In this document: positions 1-7,771 of the stretch, in pieces
Layout of the letters: every line of letters starts with the position of its first letter
Position numbering within the stretch: the first letter of the stretch is position 1
Assembly (NCBI GenBank): GCA_036499165.1
Contig: DASYEE010000200.1
Coordinates: 1-33,995 of the forward strand
DNA from: Galbitalea sp036499165
GTDB taxonomy: Bacteria > Actinomycetota > Actinomycetes > Actinomycetales > Microbacteriaceae
Direction of reading: 5' to 3'
Length of the DNA: 33,995 bases
The notes under the pieces: model-generated
Told to the model about the DNA's origin: nothing
Database searches by the model: none
What the model saw: only the letters and a program-made list of their open reading frames with translations
Translations under genes and position numbers: made by a program

Positions 1-146
<146 letters not shown>

Positions 147-426
147 TGTTTGATTGCACGGCAAGCAAGCTCACCGGCACATCTAGCGCCACCCGCATCC
201 GGAATGGGATGTCGAGGTGACAAGTTTGAAACTGACAAGAACAAATCAATACTGACTTGCTTTGTTTGTTTATATCTATTCCAAAGGAATCCGTTGAAGT
301 TTCAGTAGCCAGATATGACTACCTACGCCCCGACGGGTTTTTGGCATTTGACATTGTGCACGCTGTTGAGTTCTCAAGGATCGGGCGCGCCTGATTCCTG
401 GCCTTACGGTTTGGATTCAGGGCAAC
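147..426 (-). other. rRNA operon leader (spacer between promoter and 16S)
   Basis: This is about 280 bases between the proximal rrn promoter and the 16S 5' end, with no credible gene. Positions 230-310 are markedly AT-rich, unlike the rest of the window, as is common in actinobacterial rRNA leaders. A conserved leader element sits at 358-379. Short open frames across it are not supported as proteins. Confidence 0.75.
358..379 (-). promoter_or_regulatory. conserved actinobacterial rRNA leader element (boxA-like / processing)
   Basis: The minus strand reads CCTTGAGAACTCAACAGCGT and continues GC. This closely matches the leader element seen upstream of 16S genes in many actinobacteria (TTTGAGAACTCAA...AGTGTG type), linked to antitermination and processing. 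The match is from memory of the family. Confidence 0.65.
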
Positions 427-432
427 TGCTCT

Positions 433-460
433 AACCTACCACCAAGCCGGTTTCTGTCAA
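433..460 (-). promoter_or_regulatory. rrn promoter, proximal (P2)
   Basis: The minus strand has TTGACA at 460-455, a 16-base spacer and TAGGTT at 438-433. The -35 is a perfect consensus and the -10 fits TANNNT. The predicted transcript starts near 426, about 280 bases before the 16S. Confidence 0.65.
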
Positions 461-743
461 CTTGACGCGCCGGTAACCGAAGTTCCGACGCGACCCGTTG
501 AGACCGAAGCCTGGTGGGTCTTTCATCCTAATACCGGCCGCCGCGACACGCCTAAGCGGTGCAACTTTTGGTTTGGATTTTGTCCCTCTTGAGGCCGGCA
601 AGCTTCGGGTTGAACCCGGCGGCTTGTCCGCACCTTTGGGGTGACAGGTGATTACATTACGCAGGATTCGGCAGGTGGGCAAATACGCGGTACATCCCGG
701 GCGTGTCGCGCCAGATCACAGGGATGTGAGCACTCCCCCAGGT
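461..743. other. intergenic region upstream of the rrn promoter
   Basis: No gene is supported in these 283 bases. They contain a second promoter candidate at 654-682 and a hairpin at 599-626: CAAGC/GCTTG enclosing CGGGTT-G-AACCCG. The hairpin has no T-run and lies between the two rrn promoters. The region separates the rrn operon from the end of the membrane protein gene at 744. Confidence 0.6.
654..682 (-). promoter_or_regulatory. rrn promoter candidate, distal (P1)
   Basis: The minus strand has TTGCCC at 682-677, a 17-base spacer and TAATGT at 659-654. It lies about 220 bases upstream of P2 in the same orientation, as expected for tandem rRNA promoters. Confidence 0.45.
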
Positions 744-1421
744 TCATTTGCAGTACTGCGAGACCCAGGCCGCGACGCCCGATGCCGCCACCGTTCGCGC
801 CATCGTCGATTGATTGGCTGAGTCATCCAACACCCGTGAAGTGGCCACGTTGGAGGTAATACCGGCCGCGGACTTCTCGATGCTTGCGGTTCCCGCGCTG
901 ATTCCCGCGGGCGCGACCTTCTCGAGCAGCGCCCAGTGGTCGACGTAACCCTGCATCGCGACAATGGACAGTGCCACGGTGTTCTGCTCCGACGGCCAGT
1001 CGTAGGTCGGACTCTGCAGCACCCCGGGAGTCGCCCGCAGCTCAGAACACCACCTGGCCGAACTCGCGATCACCGCATCGTGAGCCGCCTGCTTGTGTTG
1101 CACGTCCGCAAAGAGCGCGTACCCACCGCCGAGCGCAACACTCATGACGACGCCGATTCCGATAGCCGCCTTCGCGATCCCCGACGACCATCCGTTGCTG
1201 CGATGCCCGAGGATGACGGCCACAACGCCGGTCACGACACCGAGCGGCGCTACCAGGAACGCGAGAACGAACGCAACCCAGTCGAGCACCGCCGTGCCCC
1301 GTGAGCGCGCATGGACGTGGCGCTCTGGTGCCAATGAGCGCGTCGGCACCATGGGCCGGCTCGCGAAGCTGTTGTCAGCGGGTGCTGGTGGTGGAACGCT
1401 GGTCAAGTTGTCGTCGGTCAC
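744..1421 (-). CDS. DUF4190-like membrane protein
   Basis: The 225-residue protein has a polar, Pro-rich N-terminus (about residues 1-42) and two hydrophobic segments at roughly 45-70 and 82-105 around a GHRSNGWSSGIAKA-type loop. That is the arrangement of actinobacterial DUF4190 proteins. The C-terminal 115 residues look extracytoplasmic and contain two Cys (in ARWCSEL and at SQYCK), which could form a disulfide. The start is GTG at 1421, preceded by AGGGGGACAGC as ribosome binding site. It lies 60 bases downstream of tyrS in the same direction. The function is unknown; domain assignment is from helix pattern and residue composition only. Confidence 0.75.
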   Translation of the reverse strand: MTDDNLTSVPPPAPADNSFASRPMVPTRSLAPERHVHARSRGTAVLDWVAFVLAFLVAPLGVVTGVVAVILGHRSNGWSSGIAKAAIGIGVVMSVALGGGYALFADVQHKQAAHDAVIASSARWCSELRATPGVLQSPTYDWPSEQNTVALSIVAMQGYVDHWALLEKVAPAGISAGTASIEKSAAGITSNVATSRVLDDSANQSTMARTVAASGVAAWVSQYCK

Positions 1422-1481
1422 GCTGTCCCCCTGGGTTAGCCACAGGCTAGCGTCCCCAGATCACGACGATGTAACCAAATG

Positions 1482-2789
1482 TCAAGAGATGTGTATGCCC
1501 GCCAGGGTCTTCTTGCCACGCCGGAGGATCGCGTACCCGCCGCCCAGCACCCGCGAGCTGACGACGAGAGACTCGTCATCCACTTTCGCGTTGTTCAGGT
1601 AGACACCACCCTGCGCGATGGCACGCCGCGCCTCGGCGAGGCTCGACACGAGCCCGGAGTCGACGAGAAGCTCGAGCACAGTCGCATCCGGGGAACCCTC
1701 CGCCAGCGGCAATTCCGCAACGGCTGCCGACAGCGTCGCTTCGTCCAGGGTTGCAAGGTCCCCCTGCCCAAACAGCGCCTCGGCTGCGGCGATCGAGGAT
1801 TTCGTCGCCGCTTCGCCGTGCACGAGGGCCGTCACCTCGAACGCGAGAGTCCGCTGCGCGTCGCGCCGAAATGGCTCCGCTTCGACCTTTGCCGCCAGTT
1901 CGAGGATCTCGTCCCGCGCGAGAAAGGTGAACACCTTCAGCCGCTCGATTACGTCCGCATCGTCGGTGTTGACCCAGAACTGGTACATCGCGTACGGACT
2001 CGTCAACCGCTCGTCGAGCCAGATCGCGTTGCCCTCGCTCTTGCCGAACTTGCGGCCATCCGAGTTGGTGATCAGGGGCGTACCAATCGCATGCACGCTC
2101 GCGCCTTCCGCACGCTTGACCAGATCGACACCGCTTGTGAGGTTGCCCCACTGGTCTGAACCACCGGTCTGGAGCACGCATCCGTAATCGAGGTAAAGCT
2201 GCCTGAAGTCGAGGCCCTGCAGGATCTGGTAGCTGAACTCCGTGTAGCTGATGCCCTCATCCGAATTCAGGCGCGTGCTGACGGCATCTTTCTTGATCAT
2301 CGTGCCGACGCGGTAGTGCTTGCCGATGTCACGCAGGAAATCGATCGCGCTGAGCGGCGCAGTCCAGTCGAGATTGTTGACCAGCCTGGCGGCGTTGTCT
2401 CCATCAAAACTCAGGAACTTACCGACCTGGGCCTGAAGGTAACCGACCCACTCGGCGACCGTTTCGCGCGTGTTCAACGTGCGCTCGGCCGTTGGCTTCG
2501 GATCCCCGATCAGTCCGGTCGAACCGCCGACCAGGCCGAGCGGCTTGTGCCCGGCGAGCTGCAACCGGCGCATCAACAGGAGCTGCACGAGGTTGCCAAG
2601 GTGCAGGCTGGGTGCAGTGGGGTCGAACCCGCAGTAGTAGGTGATGGGATCGCCGGAAAGAAGTGCCCGAAGCTCGTCCTCATTCGTCGAGACATGGATG
2701 AGACCCCGCCACTCCAGCTCAGACCAGATGTCAGGGAACGTGGCGTCATTGCTTTGGGAACTGAGACGGCTCGGAGGGGCTGATGGCAC
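1482..2789 (-). CDS. tyrS: tyrosine--tRNA ligase
   Basis: This 435-residue class I synthetase activates tyrosine with ATP and charges tRNA-Tyr in the cytoplasm. Visible features: YYCGFDPTAPSLHLGN with the HIGH-type motif HLGN at residues 63-66, the tyrosine-site block LQTGGSDQWGN near 206-216, the KMSKS-type loop KFGKS at 247-251, and a C-terminal S4 RNA-binding domain (LLVDSGLVSSLAEARRAI...). The frame stays open upstream to about 3074, but that stretch overlaps mpg and has no TyrS-like sequence. GTG at 2789 gives the normal family length and follows the mpg stop by 10 bases. It is the last gene of an argG-argH-microprotein-mpg-tyrS run. Confidence 0.96.
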   Translation of the reverse strand: MPSAPPSRLSSQSNDATFPDIWSELEWRGLIHVSTNEDELRALLSGDPITYYCGFDPTAPSLHLGNLVQLLLMRRLQLAGHKPLGLVGGSTGLIGDPKPTAERTLNTRETVAEWVGYLQAQVGKFLSFDGDNAARLVNNLDWTAPLSAIDFLRDIGKHYRVGTMIKKDAVSTRLNSDEGISYTEFSYQILQGLDFRQLYLDYGCVLQTGGSDQWGNLTSGVDLVKRAEGASVHAIGTPLITNSDGRKFGKSEGNAIWLDERLTSPYAMYQFWVNTDDADVIERLKVFTFLARDEILELAAKVEAEPFRRDAQRTLAFEVTALVHGEAATKSSIAAAEALFGQGDLATLDEATLSAAVAELPLAEGSPDATVLELLVDSGLVSSLAEARRAIAQGGVYLNNAKVDDESLVVSSRVLGGGYAILRRGKKTLAGIHIS

Positions 2790-2799
2790 GGAATACAGG

Positions 2800-3417
2800 C
2801 TATCCGACCATGGTGTCGGCTCGAGTCGCGCGCTTCTTGGGAACGTGCGCCTTGTACGGCGAGACACTGGGGTCGCCCGGGATCCAGAATCGCCACGGAT
2901 ACTCCGTCGTTCCCCCAGGACCCGAGACACCGGTGCGAGGACCGGTGAGAAACTTGGCGGGCGCCTCTCGAAGCTCAAGCGAGATCGCTCCGGACTCGAG
3001 GTCGTCGCCGTTGTCGCCGAGCGTGATGCCGAGCGCCACTGCAAGCCGGGCAGGACCACGAGCCAGGTCGGCATCCAGCTTGCTCGTCGTGCGGCGCTCG
3101 CGGGCTGTGTCGATGCCGTCGATCACCTCGCCTGCGCGCAACAGGACCCCGGATGCGACGCCAACCGGCGAGCAGATCACGTTCGCACACACGTGCATGC
3201 CATAGGTGAAATACGTGTAAAGGCGGCCGGGCTCGCCGTACATCACCGCGTTGCGACGGGTTAGGCCGCGGAACGCATGCGAACCCGGATCGACTTCGCC
3301 GAGGTACGCCTCGACCTCCGTGAGGCGCACGGAGACTCCGCGGGAATGCACGATCGATCCGAGGAGCAGCGGAGCCACCTCGACCGATGGGCGCTCGAGC
3401 AGCGCGCGATCGAACAC
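2800..3417 (-). CDS. mpg: DNA-3-methyladenine glycosylase (AAG/MPG family)
   Basis: This 205-residue base-excision repair enzyme removes 3-methyladenine and other alkylated or deaminated purines from DNA. The family signature is clear: RLTEVEAYLGEVDPGSHAFRG (residues about 31-51, including the catalytic Glu of the TEVEAY block), then RNAVMYGEPGRLYTYFTYGMH. Later LARGPARLAVALGI and ISGPGGT-like segments also fit. The start is GTG at 3417, whose G is the last base of the preceding gene's TAG (TAGTG), so translation is probably coupled. The length is typical for bacterial members. Confidence 0.94.
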   Translation of the reverse strand: MFDRALLERPSVEVAPLLLGSIVHSRGVSVRLTEVEAYLGEVDPGSHAFRGLTRRNAVMYGEPGRLYTYFTYGMHVCANVICSPVGVASGVLLRAGEVIDGIDTARERRTTSKLDADLARGPARLAVALGITLGDNGDDLESGAISLELREAPAKFLTGPRTGVSGPGGTTEYPWRFWIPGDPSVSPYKAHVPKKRATRADTMVG

Positions 3418-3557
3418 TAGAACAGGTGCGCGCCAGACACGATCGCGAGCACGATCGCCGCGACGAGCATTGCTGCCGCGACGCCGAAGACCGAGTACAT
3501 CACGATCTTCTGCGTGCGGTTTTGCGGGGGCTTCGGCTGGTCTTTCTGGAGCGTCAT
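3417..3557 (-). CDS. 46-residue single-pass membrane microprotein
   Basis: ATG at 3557 overlaps the argH stop (ATGA), and its TAG at 3419-3417 overlaps the GTG of mpg (TAGTG). The predicted peptide begins MTLQKDQPKPPQNRTQKIVM, a basic, proline-containing cytoplasmic end. It continues with one hydrophobic helix of about 25 residues (YSVFGVAAAMLVAAIVLAIV) and ends SGAHLF. Tight overlap on both sides, a sensible membrane topology and no other use for the gap argue that it is a real gene. I do not recognise a family. It may modulate a membrane process or simply couple argH to mpg translation. Confidence 0.7.
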   Translation of the reverse strand: MTLQKDQPKPPQNRTQKIVMYSVFGVAAAMLVAAIVLAIVSGAHLF

Positions 3558-4966
3558 GGCTTGGCCTTTTCTAATTCGCGCACTCTGCGGGTGAGTGACA
3601 AAATCTGCTCGGCCACACGGACCGGCGCGGTGCCCCCGGGCGACGAACGCGCCGCGAGCGATGCGTCAACAGTAAGCGATGCGCGCAGGTCCGGCGTCAA
3701 TGTGGGCGAAATGGCGCTGTACTGCTCATCCGTCGGCTCGTCGAGCTCGAGTCCGTTCTCCTCGCAGAATCGCACGAGCGCGCCGCTGGTCTCGTGTGCC
3801 TCACGGAACGGGACGCCCTGGCGCACGAGCCAGTCCGCGACATCCGTTGCAAGGGCGAAACCCGCGGGCGCGAGGGACGCGAGGCGCGCGAAGTCGAATT
3901 CGAGGGTTGCGACCATGCCGGTGAACGCGGGCAGCACGACTTCAAGAGTTGCAATCGAGTCGAAGACCGGCTCCTTGTCTTCCTGCAGGTCGCGGTCGTA
4001 CGCGAGCGGCAGGCCCTTGAGGGTGGCAAGCAGGCCGGTCAGGTTGCCGATCAGGCGACCCGCCTTGCCCCTCGCGAGCTCCGCGATGTCCGGATTCTTC
4101 TTCTGCGGCATGATCGACGAGCCCGTTGAGTACGCGTCGTGGAGCTTCACGAATCCGAATTCCTTGGTGGCCCAGACGATGATGTCTTCGGAGAACCGAG
4201 AAAGGTCGATGCCGAGCTGCGCACAGATATAGGCGAACTCGGCCACGACGTCGCGGCTGGCTGTGGCATCCATCGAGTTCTCGGCCGGCCCCGAGAGCCC
4301 GAGCTCTCGTGCGACCAGATCGACGTCGAGGCCGAAGCCGTTGCCTGCCAGCGCTCCCCCGCCGTACGGCGAGACGGATGCTCGCACACGCCAGTCTCGG
4401 AGTCGCTCCAGGCAGCGTACAAGTGGCCACGCGTAGGCGAGGAGGTGGTGGGCGAGCAAGACCGGCTGCGCGTGCTGCATGTGCGTCCTGCCCGGCATCG
4501 GCGCGTCCCCCGCCGTCTCAGCCTGGGCCACGATCGCATCGGTGAGCTGGACAACGAGATGCTCGATGCTCGCGGAGTGGTCGAGCAGGTAGAGCCGGAT
4601 GAGCGTGGCGATCTGGTCGTTCCGGCTTCGACCCGCGCGCAACTTACCGCCGAGCGCGGCCCCCGCGATCTCTACCAGTCCGCGCTCGAGCGCGAAATGG
4701 ACATCCTCGTCGGTCGGCAGCGCTGTGAACTCGCCCGCGTCGATCCGGCGAAGCAATTCGCCGAGAGCGCCCTGCATTCGCTCCAGTTCTTCATCACTGA
4801 GGTACCCGGCGGCCGCGAGAGCTTTCGCATGCGCCCGCGAACCCGCGATGTCGTACGGATAGAGCTGCCAGTCGAACTGCGTCGACTTGCTGAGCGCCGC
4901 CAGCTCGGGCGATGGCCCGTCTGCAAAACGGGCGCCCCACAGGGAGCCCCGGTTCGACGTCGCCAC
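3554..4966 (-). CDS. argH: argininosuccinate lyase
   Basis: This 470-residue fumarase/aspartase-superfamily enzyme splits argininosuccinate into arginine and fumarate, the last step of arginine synthesis. The N-terminus LWGARFADGPSPELAALS is typical. The substrate block RSRNDQIAT is near residue 113, the catalytic Thr-His lies in GRTHMQHAQP (about 159-168), and the superfamily signature GSSIMPQKKNPD is at 282-293. The start is GTG at 4966, two bases after the argG stop. The C-terminus overlaps the next ATG by four bases. Confidence 0.97.
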   Translation of the reverse strand: MATSNRGSLWGARFADGPSPELAALSKSTQFDWQLYPYDIAGSRAHAKALAAAGYLSDEELERMQGALGELLRRIDAGEFTALPTDEDVHFALERGLVEIAGAALGGKLRAGRSRNDQIATLIRLYLLDHSASIEHLVVQLTDAIVAQAETAGDAPMPGRTHMQHAQPVLLAHHLLAYAWPLVRCLERLRDWRVRASVSPYGGGALAGNGFGLDVDLVARELGLSGPAENSMDATASRDVVAEFAYICAQLGIDLSRFSEDIIVWATKEFGFVKLHDAYSTGSSIMPQKKNPDIAELARGKAGRLIGNLTGLLATLKGLPLAYDRDLQEDKEPVFDSIATLEVVLPAFTGMVATLEFDFARLASLAPAGFALATDVADWLVRQGVPFREAHETSGALVRFCEENGLELDEPTDEQYSAISPTLTPDLRASLTVDASLAARSSPGGTAPVRVAEQILSLTRRVRELEKAKP

Positions 4967-4968
4967 GG

Positions 4969-6171
4969 TCAGCCGGCCGACCCCAGGTCGCGCCGCGCCG
5001 AGATCTTCGATGGCAGCGACCAGATCTCGATGAACCCCTTCGACAGCGACTGGTCGAACGTGTCGCCGGTGTCGTAGGTGGCAAGGCTGAAGTCGTAGAG
5101 GCTCTCGTCGCTGCGCTGGCCGGTGACGACCGCACGGCCGCCTTCGAGCTTCAGCCGGATGTCACCGCTCACGTGCTTCTGCGTGTCATCGATGAAGACG
5201 TCGAGGCTGCGCTTCAGCCCCGAGAACCAGAGGCCGTCGTAGACGAGATTCGACCACTCCGCCTCGACGCCGCGCTTGAACCGGTTGACGTCACGCTCGA
5301 GTGTCAGGGATTCGAGCGCCTCGTGCGCAGTGATCAGGGCCATTGCTGCGGGCGCCTCGTACACCTCGCGGCTCTTGATGCCGACGAGGCGGTCCTCGAC
5401 GACATCGATGCGACCGACTCCGTGCCTGCCCGCCAGGATGTTCAGCTGTTCGACTGCCTCGAGCGGGCTGACCGCCTTGCCGTCGATCGCAGTCGGGATT
5501 CCGTGCGTAAAGGTGATCGTGACCTCGTCGGCCGGTTTCGCGATCGATGGATCCATCGTGTACTCGTACAGGTCTTCAATCGGTGCGTTCCATGGGTCCT
5601 CGAGGAACCCGGTCTCAACTGCACGGCCCCAGACGTTCTTGTCGATGGAGTACGGATTTGCCGCACTCTGGCGAATAGGCAGGTTGTGCTCGTTGGCGTA
5701 GACAATGGCCTTGTCGCGTGTCAGCGCCAGGTCACGCACGGGGGCGATGCTCGACAGTTCGGGAGCGAGTGCTGCAACAGCCGCCTCGAATCGAACCTGG
5801 TCGTTGCCCTTGCCCGTGCAGCCATGCGCGACCGAATCCGCGCCGAGTTCCTTGGCCACCCTGGCAAGATGCCGGGCGATGACGGGTCGGCTGAGCGCAG
5901 ACACAAGGGGGTAACGCTTTTGGTACAGGGCATTGGCCTTCAGCGCTGGCATCAGGTAGTCGCTGGCGAACTCGTTCTTCGCATCGACGACGACCGCCTC
6001 GACGGCGCCGCAATCGAGCGCACGCTGACGGATGTCCTCCATGTCTTCCCCGCCCTGGCCGACGTCGACAGCGAGAGCTACGACCTCTTTGCCGGTCGCA
6101 TCCTTCAGCCAGCCGATACCGACCGATGTGTCGAGACCGCCCGAATAGGCGAGGACAACGCGCTCTGTCAT
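4969..6171 (-). CDS. argG: argininosuccinate synthase
   Basis: This 400-residue enzyme condenses citrulline and aspartate with ATP to form argininosuccinate. The N-terminal PP-loop AYSGGLDTSVG is at residues 9-19, followed by VVALAVDVGQGG. The middle has the family's SVAHGCTGKGNDQVRFE, and the C-terminal half the DNLVYDGLWFSGL-like and ARRDLG segments. ATG at 6171 follows AGGGAG with a short spacer. It heads the argG-argH-microprotein-mpg-tyrS run and is transcribed away from an unrelated membrane gene, not from argF. Confidence 0.97.
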   Translation of the reverse strand: MTERVVLAYSGGLDTSVGIGWLKDATGKEVVALAVDVGQGGEDMEDIRQRALDCGAVEAVVVDAKNEFASDYLMPALKANALYQKRYPLVSALSRPVIARHLARVAKELGADSVAHGCTGKGNDQVRFEAAVAALAPELSSIAPVRDLALTRDKAIVYANEHNLPIRQSAANPYSIDKNVWGRAVETGFLEDPWNAPIEDLYEYTMDPSIAKPADEVTITFTHGIPTAIDGKAVSPLEAVEQLNILAGRHGVGRIDVVEDRLVGIKSREVYEAPAAMALITAHEALESLTLERDVNRFKRGVEAEWSNLVYDGLWFSGLKRSLDVFIDDTQKHVSGDIRLKLEGGRAVVTGQRSDESLYDFSLATYDTGDTFDQSLSKGFIEIWSLPSKISARRDLGSAG

Positions 6172-6199
6172 GAAACTCCCTGGTGTGTTTGTGGTTGTC

Positions 6200-6205
6200 A
6201 GTTTA
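6200..6205 (-). promoter_or_regulatory. argG -10 element candidate
   Basis: The minus strand has TAAACT at 6205-6200, 29 bases before the argG ATG, predicting a 5' UTR of roughly 20 bases that includes the ribosome binding site. No convincing -35 and no clear ArgR-type operator are visible in 6172-6257. Confidence 0.35.
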
Positions 6206-6245
6206 CTGAGGGGCCGGTGGGCCAGTTGCGGGGTACGAGCTTCGA

Positions 6246-6251
6246 TAAAGT
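6246..6251 (+). promoter_or_regulatory. -10 element for a probably leaderless transcript
   Basis: TAAAGT lies exactly six bases (GTCAGG) before ATG at 6258. This spacing would put the transcription start at or next to the start codon, as in leaderless actinobacterial mRNAs. GTCAGG could also act as a weak ribosome binding site. Confidence 0.4.
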
Positions 6252-6257
6252 GTCAGG

Positions 6258-6839
6258 ATGACCAACGCCGATGGATCGCCGCAGCAGCAGCCAACCACGC
6301 CCGTCGAACGGCCGCGGTACGGCGAGTACCTGCCCGCAGGCAGCCCGCCGCCGTACCAGGCGCCGCCCGCGTACCAACCCGATCCGAGCTCCCCGGCGTT
6401 TCCCGTCGCGCAGCAGCCCGTGGCGGGCGGCTACCCGGCGTCGCCCTACTACCAGGCCGCTCCGACGGTGCGCACCCGCAAGGTCGCGGACCTCGTTGTT
6501 ACCTGCGTTCTGTTGGCGATCGGTTTCTTCGGGATGCTCATCGGAATTCTCGCCACGTCGGGGATCAGCGAGTCGCTGGCCAACGAATACGCCACCCATG
6601 GATTGCCTTACACCGCCCCCGCGGCGCTCCCCGTCGTCGTCACGACCATCTGGATCAGCCACGTCCTGCTCTTCCTTGCCGCCGTGGGCGGCAGCATTCC
6701 CCTGCTCGTCAAGCGGCGCATCGCCTTTTGGGTGCCACTCGTGGCCGGAGTGGTTGCTGCCATCGTATTTTGGGGCGGACTGATCGTACTGATCACGAGC
6801 GACCCCGCGCTCATGAACGCGCTTCAGTCCGGCCGGTAG
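6258..6839 (+). CDS. Pro/Tyr-rich membrane protein (DUF6264-like)
   Basis: This 193-residue protein has a disordered N-terminal region to about residue 75 with PPPYQAPPAYQPDP-type Pro/Tyr repeats. Three hydrophobic segments follow, about residues 80-102, 128-150 and 156-178, with a KRR cluster between the last two. The layout resembles actinobacterial membrane proteins annotated DUF6264, but that name is from memory. It is the only plus-strand gene in the arginine region and splits argF from argG, the place held by argR in Mycobacterium and Corynebacterium. Its function is unknown. Confidence 0.75.
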   Translation: MTNADGSPQQQPTTPVERPRYGEYLPAGSPPPYQAPPAYQPDPSSPAFPVAQQPVAGGYPASPYYQAAPTVRTRKVADLVVTCVLLAIGFFGMLIGILATSGISESLANEYATHGLPYTAPAALPVVVTTIWISHVLLFLAAVGGSIPLLVKRRIAFWVPLVAGVVAAIVFWGGLIVLITSDPALMNALQSGR

Positions 6840-6847
6840 CGGAACGC

Positions 6848-7771
6848 TCACGCCCGCTCCAGCAGCCAGACCATCAGCGCCTTCTGGGCGTGGAGGCGAT
6901 TCTCTGCCTCATCCCAGATGACGCTCTGCGGGCCATCGATCACGTCGGCGCTCACCTCAAAGCCCCGGTCGGCCGGAAGGCAGTGCAGAAAGAGCGCATC
7001 CGGCTTCGCGAGCGCCATCAGGTCGGCGTTCACCTGGTATTGCCCGAAGCTGCGCAGGCGCTCGGCCTTTTCGTCTTCCTTGCCCATCGAGACCCAGGTG
7101 TCTGTCACCACGACATCCACACCCGCTACGGCCTCGAGCGGATCCGTGAACAGCGTCACCGATCCTCCAGTAGCGGCCGCAATCTTGTCTGCATCCGCGA
7201 CGACCTGGGGGTCGGGCGCATAGTCGGCAGGAGACGCGATGCGGATGTGGATGCCTGCGGTCGCGCACGCCAGCACGTACGACTGCGCCATGTTACTTCG
7301 CCCATCACCGAGGAACGTCACCGACAACCCGGCCAGGCGACCGGTGTGCTCCCGAATGGTCAGCAGATCCGCCAGCAACTGGCACGGGTGGAAATCATCG
7401 CTGAGCGCGTTAATGACCGGAACCGTCGTTCCCGCTGCCATCTCTTCGAGACCAGCCTGGCCATAGGTGCGCCACACGATCGCCGATACCATGCGCTCGA
7501 GCACACGAGCCGTGTCCGACGGTGTCTCCTTGCCGCCGAGCTGGCTGTTCGCTGTCGAGATGATCAGGGGACTGCCGCCGAGGTCGGCTATGCCGACAGC
7601 GAAGCTCACGCGGGTTCGTGTGGACGACTTGTCAAAGATGACCGCAACGGTCTGGGGGCCGGCAAGCGGAGTTGTTCCGAAGCGGTCCTTCTTCAGCTGT
7701 TCTGCGAGATCCAGGATCTCGAGCTGTTCTGCACCGTTCAGGTCGTCGTCGCGCAGGAAATGACGGGTCAT
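6848..7771 (-). CDS. argF: ornithine carbamoyltransferase
   Basis: This 307-residue enzyme transfers the carbamoyl group of carbamoyl phosphate to ornithine, giving citrulline. The carbamoyl-phosphate motif STRTR is at residues 50-54, the ornithine-binding DTWVSMG at 224-230 and the catalytic HCLP at 263-266. The length matches anabolic OTCases. Its ATG overlaps the argD stop by four bases (ATGA), and it is the last gene of argC-J-B-D-F. The stop lies eight bases from the convergent membrane gene, with no clear terminator between them. Confidence 0.97.
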   Translation of the reverse strand: MTRHFLRDDDLNGAEQLEILDLAEQLKKDRFGTTPLAGPQTVAVIFDKSSTRTRVSFAVGIADLGGSPLIISTANSQLGGKETPSDTARVLERMVSAIVWRTYGQAGLEEMAAGTTVPVINALSDDFHPCQLLADLLTIREHTGRLAGLSVTFLGDGRSNMAQSYVLACATAGIHIRIASPADYAPDPQVVADADKIAAATGGSVTLFTDPLEAVAGVDVVVTDTWVSMGKEDEKAERLRSFGQYQVNADLMALAKPDALFLHCLPADRGFEVSADVIDGPQSVIWDEAENRLHAQKALMVWLLERA

